Shown here piece by piece: positions 23,642-31,323 of a DNA stretch of 64,000 nt. A program made the translations under genes and the position numbers. The stretch comes from Anaerolineae bacterium (GTDB lineage: Bacteria; Chloroflexota; Anaerolineae; Anaerolineales; Anaerolineaceae): the NCBI GenBank assembly GCA_013178295.1, contig JABLWW010000015.1:25934-89933 (forward strand), in the 5' to 3' direction. Position 1 is the first letter of the stretch. Each line of letters starts with the position of its first letter. Below the pieces are notes generated by a model. The model was not told the DNA's origin, searched no databases, and was given only the letters and a program-made list of their open reading frames with translations.

Positions 23642-24538
23642 TTAAAAATTCAAAGCCATTTGAAGCTTATAAGGCGCAAGCCGCTCTTCAGCCAGCTTTA
23701 CATACCCGGCGTCAACCTCATAGCCGATGTACTTGCGCCCGGCTTTGAGTGCCGCAATTGCCGTTGACCCGCTGCCCATAAACGGGTCAAGCACGATGTC
23801 TCCTGTGTAGGTATACAATTGGATCAAGCGGTACGGCAGCTCTACCGGAAACGGAGCAGGATGACCAACCTTCTTTGCCGATTCGGGGTTCAGCGTCCAG
23901 ACGGATTTTGTCCACTCCATAAACTGCTCGCGGGTGATTGTGTTTTCTTTTCCCGGCGGCTTTTTGCGCGCAAACGACCCTTTGGAAAACACCAGGATGT
24001 ATTCATGCGTGTCGCGCAGCACCGGGTTGGCTGCCGACTGCCAGCTCCCCCACGCCATCGAAACACCCGCGCCCGCGCCCTTGTGCCAGATGATTTCCCC
24101 CCGCATGAGAAAGCCGATTTCGAGCATGAGATGCGAAACATAGTCCGAAAGGGGGATATACGGCTTGCGCCCCAGGTTTGCCACATTGACGCAGGCTCTG
24201 CCGCCATACACCAGCACGCGGTACGTCTCGGAGAACACGCTTTTGAGCAGGTGCAGATATTCCTTCAGCGAGAGGTTCTCGTCGTATGCTTTGGTCACAT
24301 TGTAGGGGGGCGAGGTTACCATCAGGTGCAGCGAGTGATCGGGGATTTCCTTCATGTTCTCAGCGCTGCTCTGCAGGATCGTGTTCTCATACTCGGCGGG
24401 GAAGGGCGCATCCGCCACAGGAGGGCAGCCGGGATCACCCGCCAGGTCTGCATACAGCCTGGAATTGTAGTACTGCGACGAATCGTGGCTGATGCGCGAA
24501 GCCGTGCCAAAGCTGCTGGTTTTTGAGCCTTTTTTCAT
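23642..24538 (-). CDS. Site-specific DNA methyltransferase (SPPY type, solitary)
   Basis: 298 residues. Catalytic motif IV MVTSPPYNVTKAY (about residue 75) comes first and the SAM-binding motif DIVLDPFMGSGSTAIAAL (about 255) last, the beta-class order typical of N4-cytosine and some N6-adenine enzymes. IIWHKGAGAGVSMAWGSW lies between. SPPY favours N4-cytosine but does not prove it. No endonuclease gene is adjacent, so it looks like an orphan methylase that could act in regulation or protect against a lost enzyme. Confidence 0.87.
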   Translation of the reverse strand: MKKGSKTSSFGTASRISHDSSQYYNSRLYADLAGDPGCPPVADAPFPAEYENTILQSSAENMKEIPDHSLHLMVTSPPYNVTKAYDENLSLKEYLHLLKSVFSETYRVLVYGGRACVNVANLGRKPYIPLSDYVSHLMLEIGFLMRGEIIWHKGAGAGVSMAWGSWQSAANPVLRDTHEYILVFSKGSFARKKPPGKENTITREQFMEWTKSVWTLNPESAKKVGHPAPFPVELPYRLIQLYTYTGDIVLDPFMGSGSTAIAALKAGRKYIGYEVDAGYVKLAEERLAPYKLQMALNF

Positions 24539-24613
24539 CCTTCAATCCTTCTGCCGCCGCGGGGGGTGAAGCGCATGCCCTTTCTTCCCCATTGTACCGG
24601 AATTTTCGCGCCT

Positions 24614-24800
24614 GGGGCAAGCGATGGGGCAAGCCAATTCCGATGGGGCAAGCCCCATCCTACCCGCGGGGCGTAAGGCAGGGTTCACCCCGCCGTTCCC
24701 AATGGGGCAAACCAATCCCGATGGGGCAAGCCCCATCCTACCCACATGATCAGGCACAAAACCCTCCCCTATAAAGGGGAGGGCAGGGTGGGGTTCAAGC
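24614..24800. repeat. REP-like element cluster
   Basis: Two full GATGGGGCAAGCCCCATC modules (24642 and 24720), two degenerate ones, a GGGTTCACCC module (about 24681), and a CCCTCCCC/GGGGAGGG hairpin (about 24765-24786). They fill the gap between two minus-strand genes. Confidence 0.75.
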
Positions 24801-24804
24801 CCCC

Positions 24805-27800
24805 TCACAGCACCGGCAGGTATTTTGCTGACTGGGTCAGCCCGCGCAGGATGACATACATCAGCGCCGCGCTGCGCAGCGAGTGTTCGCCCTCAAAGGG
24901 GTGTTTGAGGCGCATTCCGAGCGGCTGGAAGGTATCGGTTTTGATCACCAGAACCATCTTGTCATCCTCATAGCGCGCCTTGCTGCCGCCAGCGCGCCAT
25001 TCCAGGCGCGCCTCCGCCCCGCCCTGGCGTGCACGCATCACCCAGCCGCGGCTGCCGCGCTCGATGAGATAGGCGTTATCGCTTTCGCTGTGGAAGTCTT
25101 CCCGATCGAGGAAGAGGCGCGGCTTATCGGCAAACGGCTCGCCGTTGTGGACGCAGAACGTAGCACAGTTGCCGCAGGCGTTGCAAAAGTCGTCCACGTG
25201 CACCACCTGGCGCGCCTGCTCGATGCGGAACACCTCCGTCCGCCCGCTGAATTCCAGCACCCCGCCGCGCACCGTAAGCAGCGGCAGACTCCAATGCACC
25301 GGCTGGACGGTGTAGGTATAGTTGGCACGGTTGGGGCACACCTCCACACACTTATCGCAGAAGGTGGAGCACTGCAGACAGCGCGCCGCCTCAGCGCGGG
25401 CAACATCCTCCGCCAGCGTGGCTTCCACCAGGCTGAAGTCCACCCGCAGCGGGGTTTCCAGCTCCGTCGGTCGGCGGCTGGGAGTGCGGCGGGCGCGGGC
25501 ACGCTTGACCTGCACAATTTCCTCCTCGCTGAGGGCGGGCGGCTGCGGCGCATACTCCTCAAAGGGGATGCCCAGCATGGCGCAGATGCCCTCAGCGGCT
25601 TTGCGCCCATCGGCGCAGGCGGCAATGATGCTCTCCGGTCCTTCGACCACATCCCCCCCGGCAAAGACGCCCTCCACCCCTGCCGAGCGGGTTGCTTCCT
25701 GCACGGCAACCGCCCCGTTGGGCAGGCGCGCCACCGCACTGCCCTGCAAGAAGTCCAGGTCGGGCTGTTGACCGATGGCGGTGATGACCGCATCCACCGG
25801 CAGGTTGAACTCGCTGTGTTCGATGGCAACCGGGCGCGGGCGTCCGCTGGCATCCGGCTCGCCCAGACGGTTGCGCACGCACTTCATTGCCACCACGTGC
25901 CCCTTCTCGCGCAGCACACGCAGCGGGGTCACCAGTTCCATGATTTCAACCCCCTCCTCCAGCGCCCCCTGCACCTCCTCAGGGCTGGCGGGCATCTCCG
26001 CCCGGCTGCGGCGGTAGACAATGGTAACCACCCCCGCCCCCAGCCGCCGCGCCACACGGGCGGCATCCATGGCCGTATCACCCCCGCCGATCACCGCCAC
26101 CTGACGCCCCAGGTCAGGCTTTTCGCCGCGCCGCACACGCCCCAGCAGATCCAGGGCGGCATACACACCTTCGCCCTCGGCGCCCTCAATCGTCAGCGGG
26201 ACGTCCTTTTGAAACCCGGCGGCAACATACACCGCGTCAAACCCCTGCTGCAGCAGCTCCTCCGGCGGGGTGCGCACCGCCTGCGAAAGACGGATCTCCA
26301 CCCCCAGCGAGCGGATGCGTTCGATATCCTCGTCAATCACCTCCTGCGGCAGGCGGAAGGATGGAATCATGTTGAGCATCCCGCCCGGGCGGTCTTTTGC
26401 CTCAAAGACGACCACATCCACCCCCTGCAGCGCCAAAAAAGCCGCCGCCGCCAGCCCCGACGGACCGCTGCCGATGACCGCCACACGCCGCCCGCGGCGC
26501 GGTTTGCGCACTGCCAGCTGTGTGTGCCCATGCTCAAGTGCAAAGCGTTTGAGGGCGCGGATGGCGACCGGCTCCTCATAGTTGTTGCGCGTGCAGCGCG
26601 TCTGGCACAGGTGCGTGCACACATAGCCGGTCACCCCCGGCAGCGGGTTGCGCGCCAGAATCACCTCCAGGGCGCGGTCAAACTCGCCGCGGCTGATCAG
26701 CCAGGCATATTCGGGGATGTTCTGATGCACCGCGCAGGGTTCCATGCACGGGGCGGTTACGCAGTCGAACATATCCAGCGCCGACTGCACCTTGGGCAGT
26801 CCGTAGGGATGATAGCGCTTCTTATAGCGCGGGTTGGTGAGGGCATCCTGGGCGGCGTTTTCCAGGTTGGTCAGCTTGTCCTTTGCCAGTTCCGCCAGGC
26901 TGTTTGCCCCGCGGGCGCGCATCTCGGATTCGATGTTCTCCACATACTGCGCCAGGCGCGCATACCCGCCCGGCTTGAGCAGGTCGGATGCCGCTGTGAC
27001 CGGCAGTGCCCCGCACGAAAGGATCGTGGCGACGTTGAGCGCATCCGCCCCGGCGCTGTAAGAGACGTTCAGCGCCCCGCCAAACTCGTGCGCCAGCTTG
27101 TTGAACAGGTTCATCGTCACCGGATAAAGCGCCCGCCCGGACATATACATCTCATCCCCCGGCAGCACACCGCGGTGGTTTGCCATCGCCAGCGTGTTGC
27201 TCAGCTTGACGCCAAAACTCAGCCCGCACTCCGCCGCTGTGCGCTGCAGGCTGCCGATCAGCACCACAGCGCGGTCGTAGCGCAGATCGTGTTCAAACAC
27301 CTTGTCGGGGATGACAATCTCCTCAAACCCCAGATGGTTGTGGAGAATATCGAGCACCTGGTCTTTGCCCAGCAGGGTGGGGTTGAGCTTGACGGTGGTG
27401 TGCAGACGGCACTCCGTCAGCAGATAGCGCGCAATGCGTTCGATCTCATCCGGCGGACAGCCGTGCATGGTGGAGAGAGTCACGTTGTTGGTCAGACGGG
27501 CGGGGATCGCGATATCAGCAAACTGCGGATGCTCCCGTTTGAGATAGTCGCGGATCAGGGCGATCTCCTCCCCGGCATCCGCCAGCCGCTGCATAAACTG
27601 CGTCATCGGCGGCGATTGAATCCCCTCCAGGTTGTACCCCACGCTCATGTTGAAGATCGTCCCCAGCGGCGCCAGTTCCTCCCACCCCAGCAGACGGTTG
27701 AGGATGTGGATCAGCGCCCAGGCTTTGATGTATTCGCCCACCGATTCCTTCAGCCGCAGTTCCTGCGACCACTCGACGTTGTAGCCTTCATCGGCAAGGT

Positions 27801-28104
27801 CAATACACGGGCGCGGGATTTCCAGCTCGTCCATGATCTGCACCGTCTTAAGCTCGATAAAGCGCGCCCCGCACAGCCAGGCGGCGATGATGTTCTGCGT
27901 CAGCTGGGTGTGCGGTCCGGCGGCTGGACCAATGGGCGTGCCCAAACGGCTGCCGAACAGGTCATCCACAACATAAGGGGCGTCCTTTTGGGGGACGTGA
28001 AACTGCGCACGGTGAATGCCAAAGATCGAGTGGTTCTCCTCATATTCTTTGAGAATCCAGCGCAGCAAAAAGTCGAACGATTGCACCTTCATTCTATCTG
28101 ACAT
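24805..28104 (-). CDS. YgfK-like FAD/iron-sulfur oxidoreductase (putative selenate reductase subunit)
   Basis: 1099 residues. The N-terminal half resembles the dihydropyrimidine/dihydroorotate dehydrogenase barrel (GTPIGPAAGPHTQLTQNIIA; STMHGCPPDEIERIARYLL). It is followed by a GltD-like part: cysteine motifs CVTAPCMEPCAVHQNIPEYA and CTHLCQTRCTRNN, FAD site VAVIGSGPSGLAAAAFLAL, NAD(P) site VAVIGGGDTAMDAARVA. The C-terminus has further clusters, CLQCSTFCDKCVEVC and CNACGNCATFCVHNGEPF. This is the YgfK layout, linked elsewhere to purine catabolism and selenate reduction. Start at 28104 has GGAGG 5 nt upstream. No molybdenum subunit or SsnA gene is adjacent. Confidence 0.85.
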   Translation of the reverse strand: MSDRMKVQSFDFLLRWILKEYEENHSIFGIHRAQFHVPQKDAPYVVDDLFGSRLGTPIGPAAGPHTQLTQNIIAAWLCGARFIELKTVQIMDELEIPRPCIDLADEGYNVEWSQELRLKESVGEYIKAWALIHILNRLLGWEELAPLGTIFNMSVGYNLEGIQSPPMTQFMQRLADAGEEIALIRDYLKREHPQFADIAIPARLTNNVTLSTMHGCPPDEIERIARYLLTECRLHTTVKLNPTLLGKDQVLDILHNHLGFEEIVIPDKVFEHDLRYDRAVVLIGSLQRTAAECGLSFGVKLSNTLAMANHRGVLPGDEMYMSGRALYPVTMNLFNKLAHEFGGALNVSYSAGADALNVATILSCGALPVTAASDLLKPGGYARLAQYVENIESEMRARGANSLAELAKDKLTNLENAAQDALTNPRYKKRYHPYGLPKVQSALDMFDCVTAPCMEPCAVHQNIPEYAWLISRGEFDRALEVILARNPLPGVTGYVCTHLCQTRCTRNNYEEPVAIRALKRFALEHGHTQLAVRKPRRGRRVAVIGSGPSGLAAAAFLALQGVDVVVFEAKDRPGGMLNMIPSFRLPQEVIDEDIERIRSLGVEIRLSQAVRTPPEELLQQGFDAVYVAAGFQKDVPLTIEGAEGEGVYAALDLLGRVRRGEKPDLGRQVAVIGGGDTAMDAARVARRLGAGVVTIVYRRSRAEMPASPEEVQGALEEGVEIMELVTPLRVLREKGHVVAMKCVRNRLGEPDASGRPRPVAIEHSEFNLPVDAVITAIGQQPDLDFLQGSAVARLPNGAVAVQEATRSAGVEGVFAGGDVVEGPESIIAACADGRKAAEGICAMLGIPFEEYAPQPPALSEEEIVQVKRARARRTPSRRPTELETPLRVDFSLVEATLAEDVARAEAARCLQCSTFCDKCVEVCPNRANYTYTVQPVHWSLPLLTVRGGVLEFSGRTEVFRIEQARQVVHVDDFCNACGNCATFCVHNGEPFADKPRLFLDREDFHSESDNAYLIERGSRGWVMRARQGGAEARLEWRAGGSKARYEDDKMVLVIKTDTFQPLGMRLKHPFEGEHSLRSAALMYVILRGLTQSAKYLPVL

Positions 28105-28319
28105 ACTGCCTCCAATAAAAATTTGTCTGACAATGTTATTCTATCTTACCGTTAAAGGGCGGCGTTACACACTGGACAACCATCTATGATTGGGGTGACA
28201 TTATTCCCTTCCTGGGCATATCACAGATGGGGCAGTTTTGCACCCCAAAACCTGTGTTACAATCCTCTCTGCGCCGTCCTCTGCGGCAGGCGCACTTTTA
28301 TTTTATCAGGAGACTTGCT

Positions 28320-29132
28320 GTGCCCAAAATTCTGTTGTTTGTGCTGCTTGCACTCGTCATTTTGCTGGCGCTTGGCTGGCTGGGGCTGAAAATCAAACCA
28401 GCCGCCTTCCCGCCCTATCCGCAGCGCACCCCTGCCCTGCAGACCGTGCCGCTGCCGCCCAACCTGCCGCCGCCGGTTGAGCGTTTTTACCGCACGGTGT
28501 ATGGCGATCACATCCCGGTCATCACCTCAGCCGTCATCAGCGGGCGCGCCACCATCCGCCCGTTTGGCGCGCTCTCGCTTCCGGCGCGCTTCCGCTTCAC
28601 CCACGATGCCGGAAAAGGCTACCGCCACTACATCGAAGCCACCTTCTTCGGCATCCCCATCCTCAAGGTCAACGAGCGCTATCTGGACGGCAAAGGGCGC
28701 ATGGAACTGCCTTTTGGCGTCGAAGAGGGCGAGAAAATCAACCAGGGCGCCAACCTGGGAATGTGGAGCGAGGCAGGATGGTTCCCCGCCATCTATCTGA
28801 CCGACCCGCGCGTGCGCTGGCTGCCAGTGGATGACGAAACCGCCATCCTGGTCGTCCCCTTTGAGGATGCCTCCCAGCACTATGTGGTGCGCTTTGACCC
28901 CCAAAGCGGGCTGATCACCTGGATGGAATCCATGCGCTATCAGGGCGCGAGCAGCCCTGCCAAAGTGCTGTGGCTCAACCGCGCCGAGTGGGGCGAGCGC
29001 GATGGCAAACCGTTCATGGTCAGCGGGGCTGCCATCTGGATGAACGACGGCAAGCCGTGGGCGGTGTTCACCGTTGAGGAGATCCAGTACAACGTGGACG
29101 TCAGCACATCTATCCGCCAGCGCGACCTTTAG
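28320..29132 (+). CDS. DUF6544/DUF6920-like conserved protein, membrane-anchored
   Basis: 270 residues. GTG start with an AGGAG site 8-13 nt upstream. One N-terminal membrane helix ([20 protein letters not shown]). Then a domain with [40 protein letters not shown] and a [11 protein letters not shown] strand, matching a widespread uncharacterised family. The domain probably lies outside the membrane. Function unknown. TACAAT at 28258-28263 may be the -10 box. Confidence 0.7.
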   Translation: MPKILLFVLLALVILLALGWLGLKIKPAAFPPYPQRTPALQTVPLPPNLPPPVERFYRTVYGDHIPVITSAVISGRATIRPFGALSLPARFRFTHDAGKGYRHYIEATFFGIPILKVNERYLDGKGRMELPFGVEEGEKINQGANLGMWSEAGWFPAIYLTDPRVRWLPVDDETAILVVPFEDASQHYVVRFDPQSGLITWMESMRYQGASSPAKVLWLNRAEWGERDGKPFMVSGAAIWMNDGKPWAVFTVEEIQYNVDVSTSIRQRDL

Positions 29133-29181
29133 CCGCCCTGGGCGTATATGATATAGACCTGCCATAACGAAAGATAACAAG

Positions 29182-29823
29182 ATGAGTCAACCAATCTCAC
29201 GGCGCACCTTTCTCAAAACCAGCGCCATCACCGCCGCCGCGGGCGGCATCGTTTTGTGCGGCGGAGGGGCGTTTGCCGCCACCTACCGCCCGCCGATTGA
29301 TCTTCCCACCACATCGTATGGAGAAAATACTATGACCAACCAGCACATCCTCATCGCCTATGCCAGCAAAGCCGGTTCGACCGCCGAAGTGGCGCAGCGC
29401 ATTGGCAAAGTGCTTGCCGATGCCGGGCAGCGCGTCGACGTTCAGCCCGTGACCGAGGTCAAAGACCTGAGCGCCTACAGCGCCGTCGTGCTTGGCAGCG
29501 CCATCCGCGCCGGGCATCTTCTGCCCAAGGCGATGCAGTTTATCGAGACCCACCGCCAGGAACTGGCGCAGAAACCCTTCAGCGCCTTTATCGTCTGTCT
29601 GACGCTCAAGGACGACACCCCAGAAAACCGCAAAACCGTCAGCGCCTATCTCGACCCGCTGCGCGCCATGCTCCCCCCCGCCCACGAAGGCATGTTTGCC
29701 GGGGTGATGGATTCCAGCAAATTGAACTTTTTGGAGCGCACGCTGATGAAGATGATGAAAGCCCCCAGCGGAGACTTCCGCCGCTGGGACGAGATCGAAC
29801 GCTGGGCAGCCGCACTCGCCTAG
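29182..29823 (+). CDS. Flavodoxin-domain protein with twin-arginine signal
   Basis: 213 residues. MSQPISRRTFLKTSAITAAA is a Tat signal with SRRTFLK, ending near an AFA cleavage site. After a linker the flavodoxin fold starts at residue 51: HILIAYASKAGSTAEVAQRI is the FMN phosphate loop, and AVVLGSAIRAGHLLPKA a second FMN region as in HemG/menaquinone-dependent protoporphyrinogen oxidase. An internal ATG at 29332 has GGAG 8 nt upstream and would give a 163-residue cytosolic form without the signal. It may carry electrons or oxidise a precursor; cellular site is uncertain. Confidence 0.78.
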   Translation: MSQPISRRTFLKTSAITAAAGGIVLCGGGAFAATYRPPIDLPTTSYGENTMTNQHILIAYASKAGSTAEVAQRIGKVLADAGQRVDVQPVTEVKDLSAYSAVVLGSAIRAGHLLPKAMQFIETHRQELAQKPFSAFIVCLTLKDDTPENRKTVSAYLDPLRAMLPPAHEGMFAGVMDSSKLNFLERTLMKMMKAPSGDFRRWDEIERWAAALA

Positions 29824-29945
29824 ACAGCTCCGCTTGCTGTATAACCCACGCACACCGCAGCCAGGGCTGCGCTGCATCCGCAAGTACGCCAAGCATGATG
29901 TGCTGCTGCCTGAACAGATTTGTCCAAGTCTGTAAAAAGTGCTAT

Positions 29946-29951
29946 TATAAT
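29946..29951 (+). promoter_or_regulatory. -10 box of the DUF2281/VapC operon
   Basis: TATAAT 28 nt before the antitoxin ATG; the -35 region is weak. AGAGG 5 nt before the ATG is the ribosome-binding site. Confidence 0.45.
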
Positions 29952-29978
29952 AAACACAGATATTGCTGAGAGGTGTGC

Positions 29979-30209
29979 ATGACCCTGCTGGATCAAATAC
30001 AACAGCGTCTGAGCCAACTTCCGCCGGATAAACAGAAGGAAGTGCTCGATTTTGTCACCTTTTTGCAGCGATCCACCTCATCCAAAGCCAAGGCGCACAA
30101 AACCCGTTCGCTGCGCCAGCACGCGGCATTCGGATCGTGGAAAGAGCGCAACATCAACGCTCTAGGCTACGAACAATCTTTGCGCGCCGAGTGGGATTCG
30201 CCCCATTAG
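29979..30209 (+). CDS. DUF2281-type antitoxin
   Basis: 76 residues beginning MTLLDQIQQRLSQLPPDKQK, then EVLDFVTFLQ, a helix typical of DUF2281 proteins that precede VapC toxins. The C-terminus (GSWKERNINALGYEQSLRAE) ends EWDSPH and likely wraps the toxin. The start at 29979 was taken over the GTG two codons earlier because of the ribosome-binding site spacing. VapC follows 11 nt downstream. Confidence 0.82.
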   Translation: MTLLDQIQQRLSQLPPDKQKEVLDFVTFLQRSTSSKAKAHKTRSLRQHAAFGSWKERNINALGYEQSLRAEWDSPH

Positions 30210-30220
30210 GCAATCAGCGT

Positions 30221-30586
30221 ATGATCGCTGTTTTCGACACCAACATCCTGATTGACGCCCTGAACGGGGTCGCCAATGCCGATGCAGAGTACTGCCGCTA
30301 TGAACGCGTCCTTATTAGCTGTATCACGTGGATCGAAGTGATGGTAGGTGCAAAGGCGAGCGAGGAAAAACAACTGCGCGATTTTCTGGATACCAATTTT
30401 GAGGTCATCCCATTGGACAACGCCATTGCCGAGGCGGCGGTGCTTTTACGGCGGCAACACCACCTGCGTCTGCCGGATGCCGTGATCTGGGATACGGCGC
30501 AGGTGAACGGTGCTGACCTGGTAACGCGCAACACCAAAGACTTCAAGCCGGAATGGGCAGGCATCCGGGTTCCTTACACATTATAA
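30221..30586 (+). CDS. VapC-type PIN ribonuclease toxin
   Basis: 121 residues starting MIAVFDTNILIDALNGVANA, with the PIN acidic residues Asp in FDTNILID, Glu in ITWIEVMVGA, Asp in RLPDAVIWDTA and Asp in LVTRNTKDF. A full-length VapC expected to cleave RNA when freed from the upstream DUF2281 protein. Earlier in-frame codons overlap the antitoxin gene and give no domain. Confidence 0.88.
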   Translation: MIAVFDTNILIDALNGVANADAEYCRYERVLISCITWIEVMVGAKASEEKQLRDFLDTNFEVIPLDNAIAEAAVLLRRQHHLRLPDAVIWDTAQVNGADLVTRNTKDFKPEWAGIRVPYTL

Positions 30587-30651
30587 GAGCGTGCGACCGA
30601 TAAAGCCGCCGCATGCAGACAGCAGGCGAGAAATCTGCCTCAATCCAAAAC

Positions 30652-30657
30652 TAGAAT
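30652..30657 (+). promoter_or_regulatory. -10 box for the YdcF-like gene (leaderless)
   Basis: TAGAAT ends 7 nt before the ATG at 30665, with no ribosome-binding site, the same spacing as at 9688 and 4292. Confidence 0.5.
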
Positions 30658-30664
30658 TTTTAGC

Positions 30665-31309
30665 ATGGAAACGTCCCCTCCCGAAGCCATTCTCATCCCC
30701 GGCGGCGGGGTGCGCGCAGAAGGGGAACTGCCCGAGTGGACGCTGCGCCGTTTGCAGCGCGCCCTGCAGGTGGAGGGCAGACCGCTGTTCATCCTGCTCA
30801 GCGCCGGAACGCCGCACAAACCGCCTCCGCTGGATGGGCGCGGCTTTCCCATCTTTGAATCGCTTGCCGCCGCCCGCTGGCTGCTGGCGCACGGCGTGCC
30901 TGCCGAGCGCATCCTCACCGAAACCTGCTCCTACGATACCATCGGCAACGCCTATTTTGCCCGCCGCCTGCATGTTGACCCACTGGGGCTGCGCCGCCTG
31001 CTGGTGATCACCTCAGAGTTTCATCTGGCACGCACTACCGCCGTCTTCGGTTGGGTCTTCAGCCTGGATGCGCCGCCGGGCGGTTATCATCTGCAGTTCG
31101 AAGCGGTGAGCGACGCCGGGATTGACCCGCGCCTGCTTTCTGCCCGCGGCGAAAAAGAAGCCTCTGCCCTGCGGCAGGTGCAGCAGCTGCGCGCCCAAAT
31201 TCACAGCCTGGCAGACCTGCACCGCTGGCTGTACACCCGGCACGCCGCCTATGCCCCCTGGGCAGCGCCGCCCGCCGTGCTGGACGAAGACGCCCGCGCC
31301 AGCTACTAG
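30665..31309 (+). CDS. YdcF/DUF218-like protein
   Basis: 214 residues. AILIPGGGVRAEGELPEWTL is the nucleotide-binding-like opening of the DUF218 family. SAGTPHKPP, TCSYDTIGNAYFAR and LLVITSEFHLARTTAVFGWV are the other conserved blocks, the last matching the family's TSxFHxxRa pattern. No membrane helix or signal is present, so this is the cytosolic type. Members have been linked to envelope metabolism and SAM binding, but the reaction is unknown. Confidence 0.8.
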   Translation: METSPPEAILIPGGGVRAEGELPEWTLRRLQRALQVEGRPLFILLSAGTPHKPPPLDGRGFPIFESLAAARWLLAHGVPAERILTETCSYDTIGNAYFARRLHVDPLGLRRLLVITSEFHLARTTAVFGWVFSLDAPPGGYHLQFEAVSDAGIDPRLLSARGEKEASALRQVQQLRAQIHSLADLHRWLYTRHAAYAPWAAPPAVLDEDARASY

Positions 31310-31323
31310 CTACTAGCCCGTCC

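Noticed and set aside
24883..28101. 1072-codon open frame on the plus strand
   Set aside because: It is the antisense shadow of the YgfK-like gene, with no start signal and an implausible His/Arg-rich composition.
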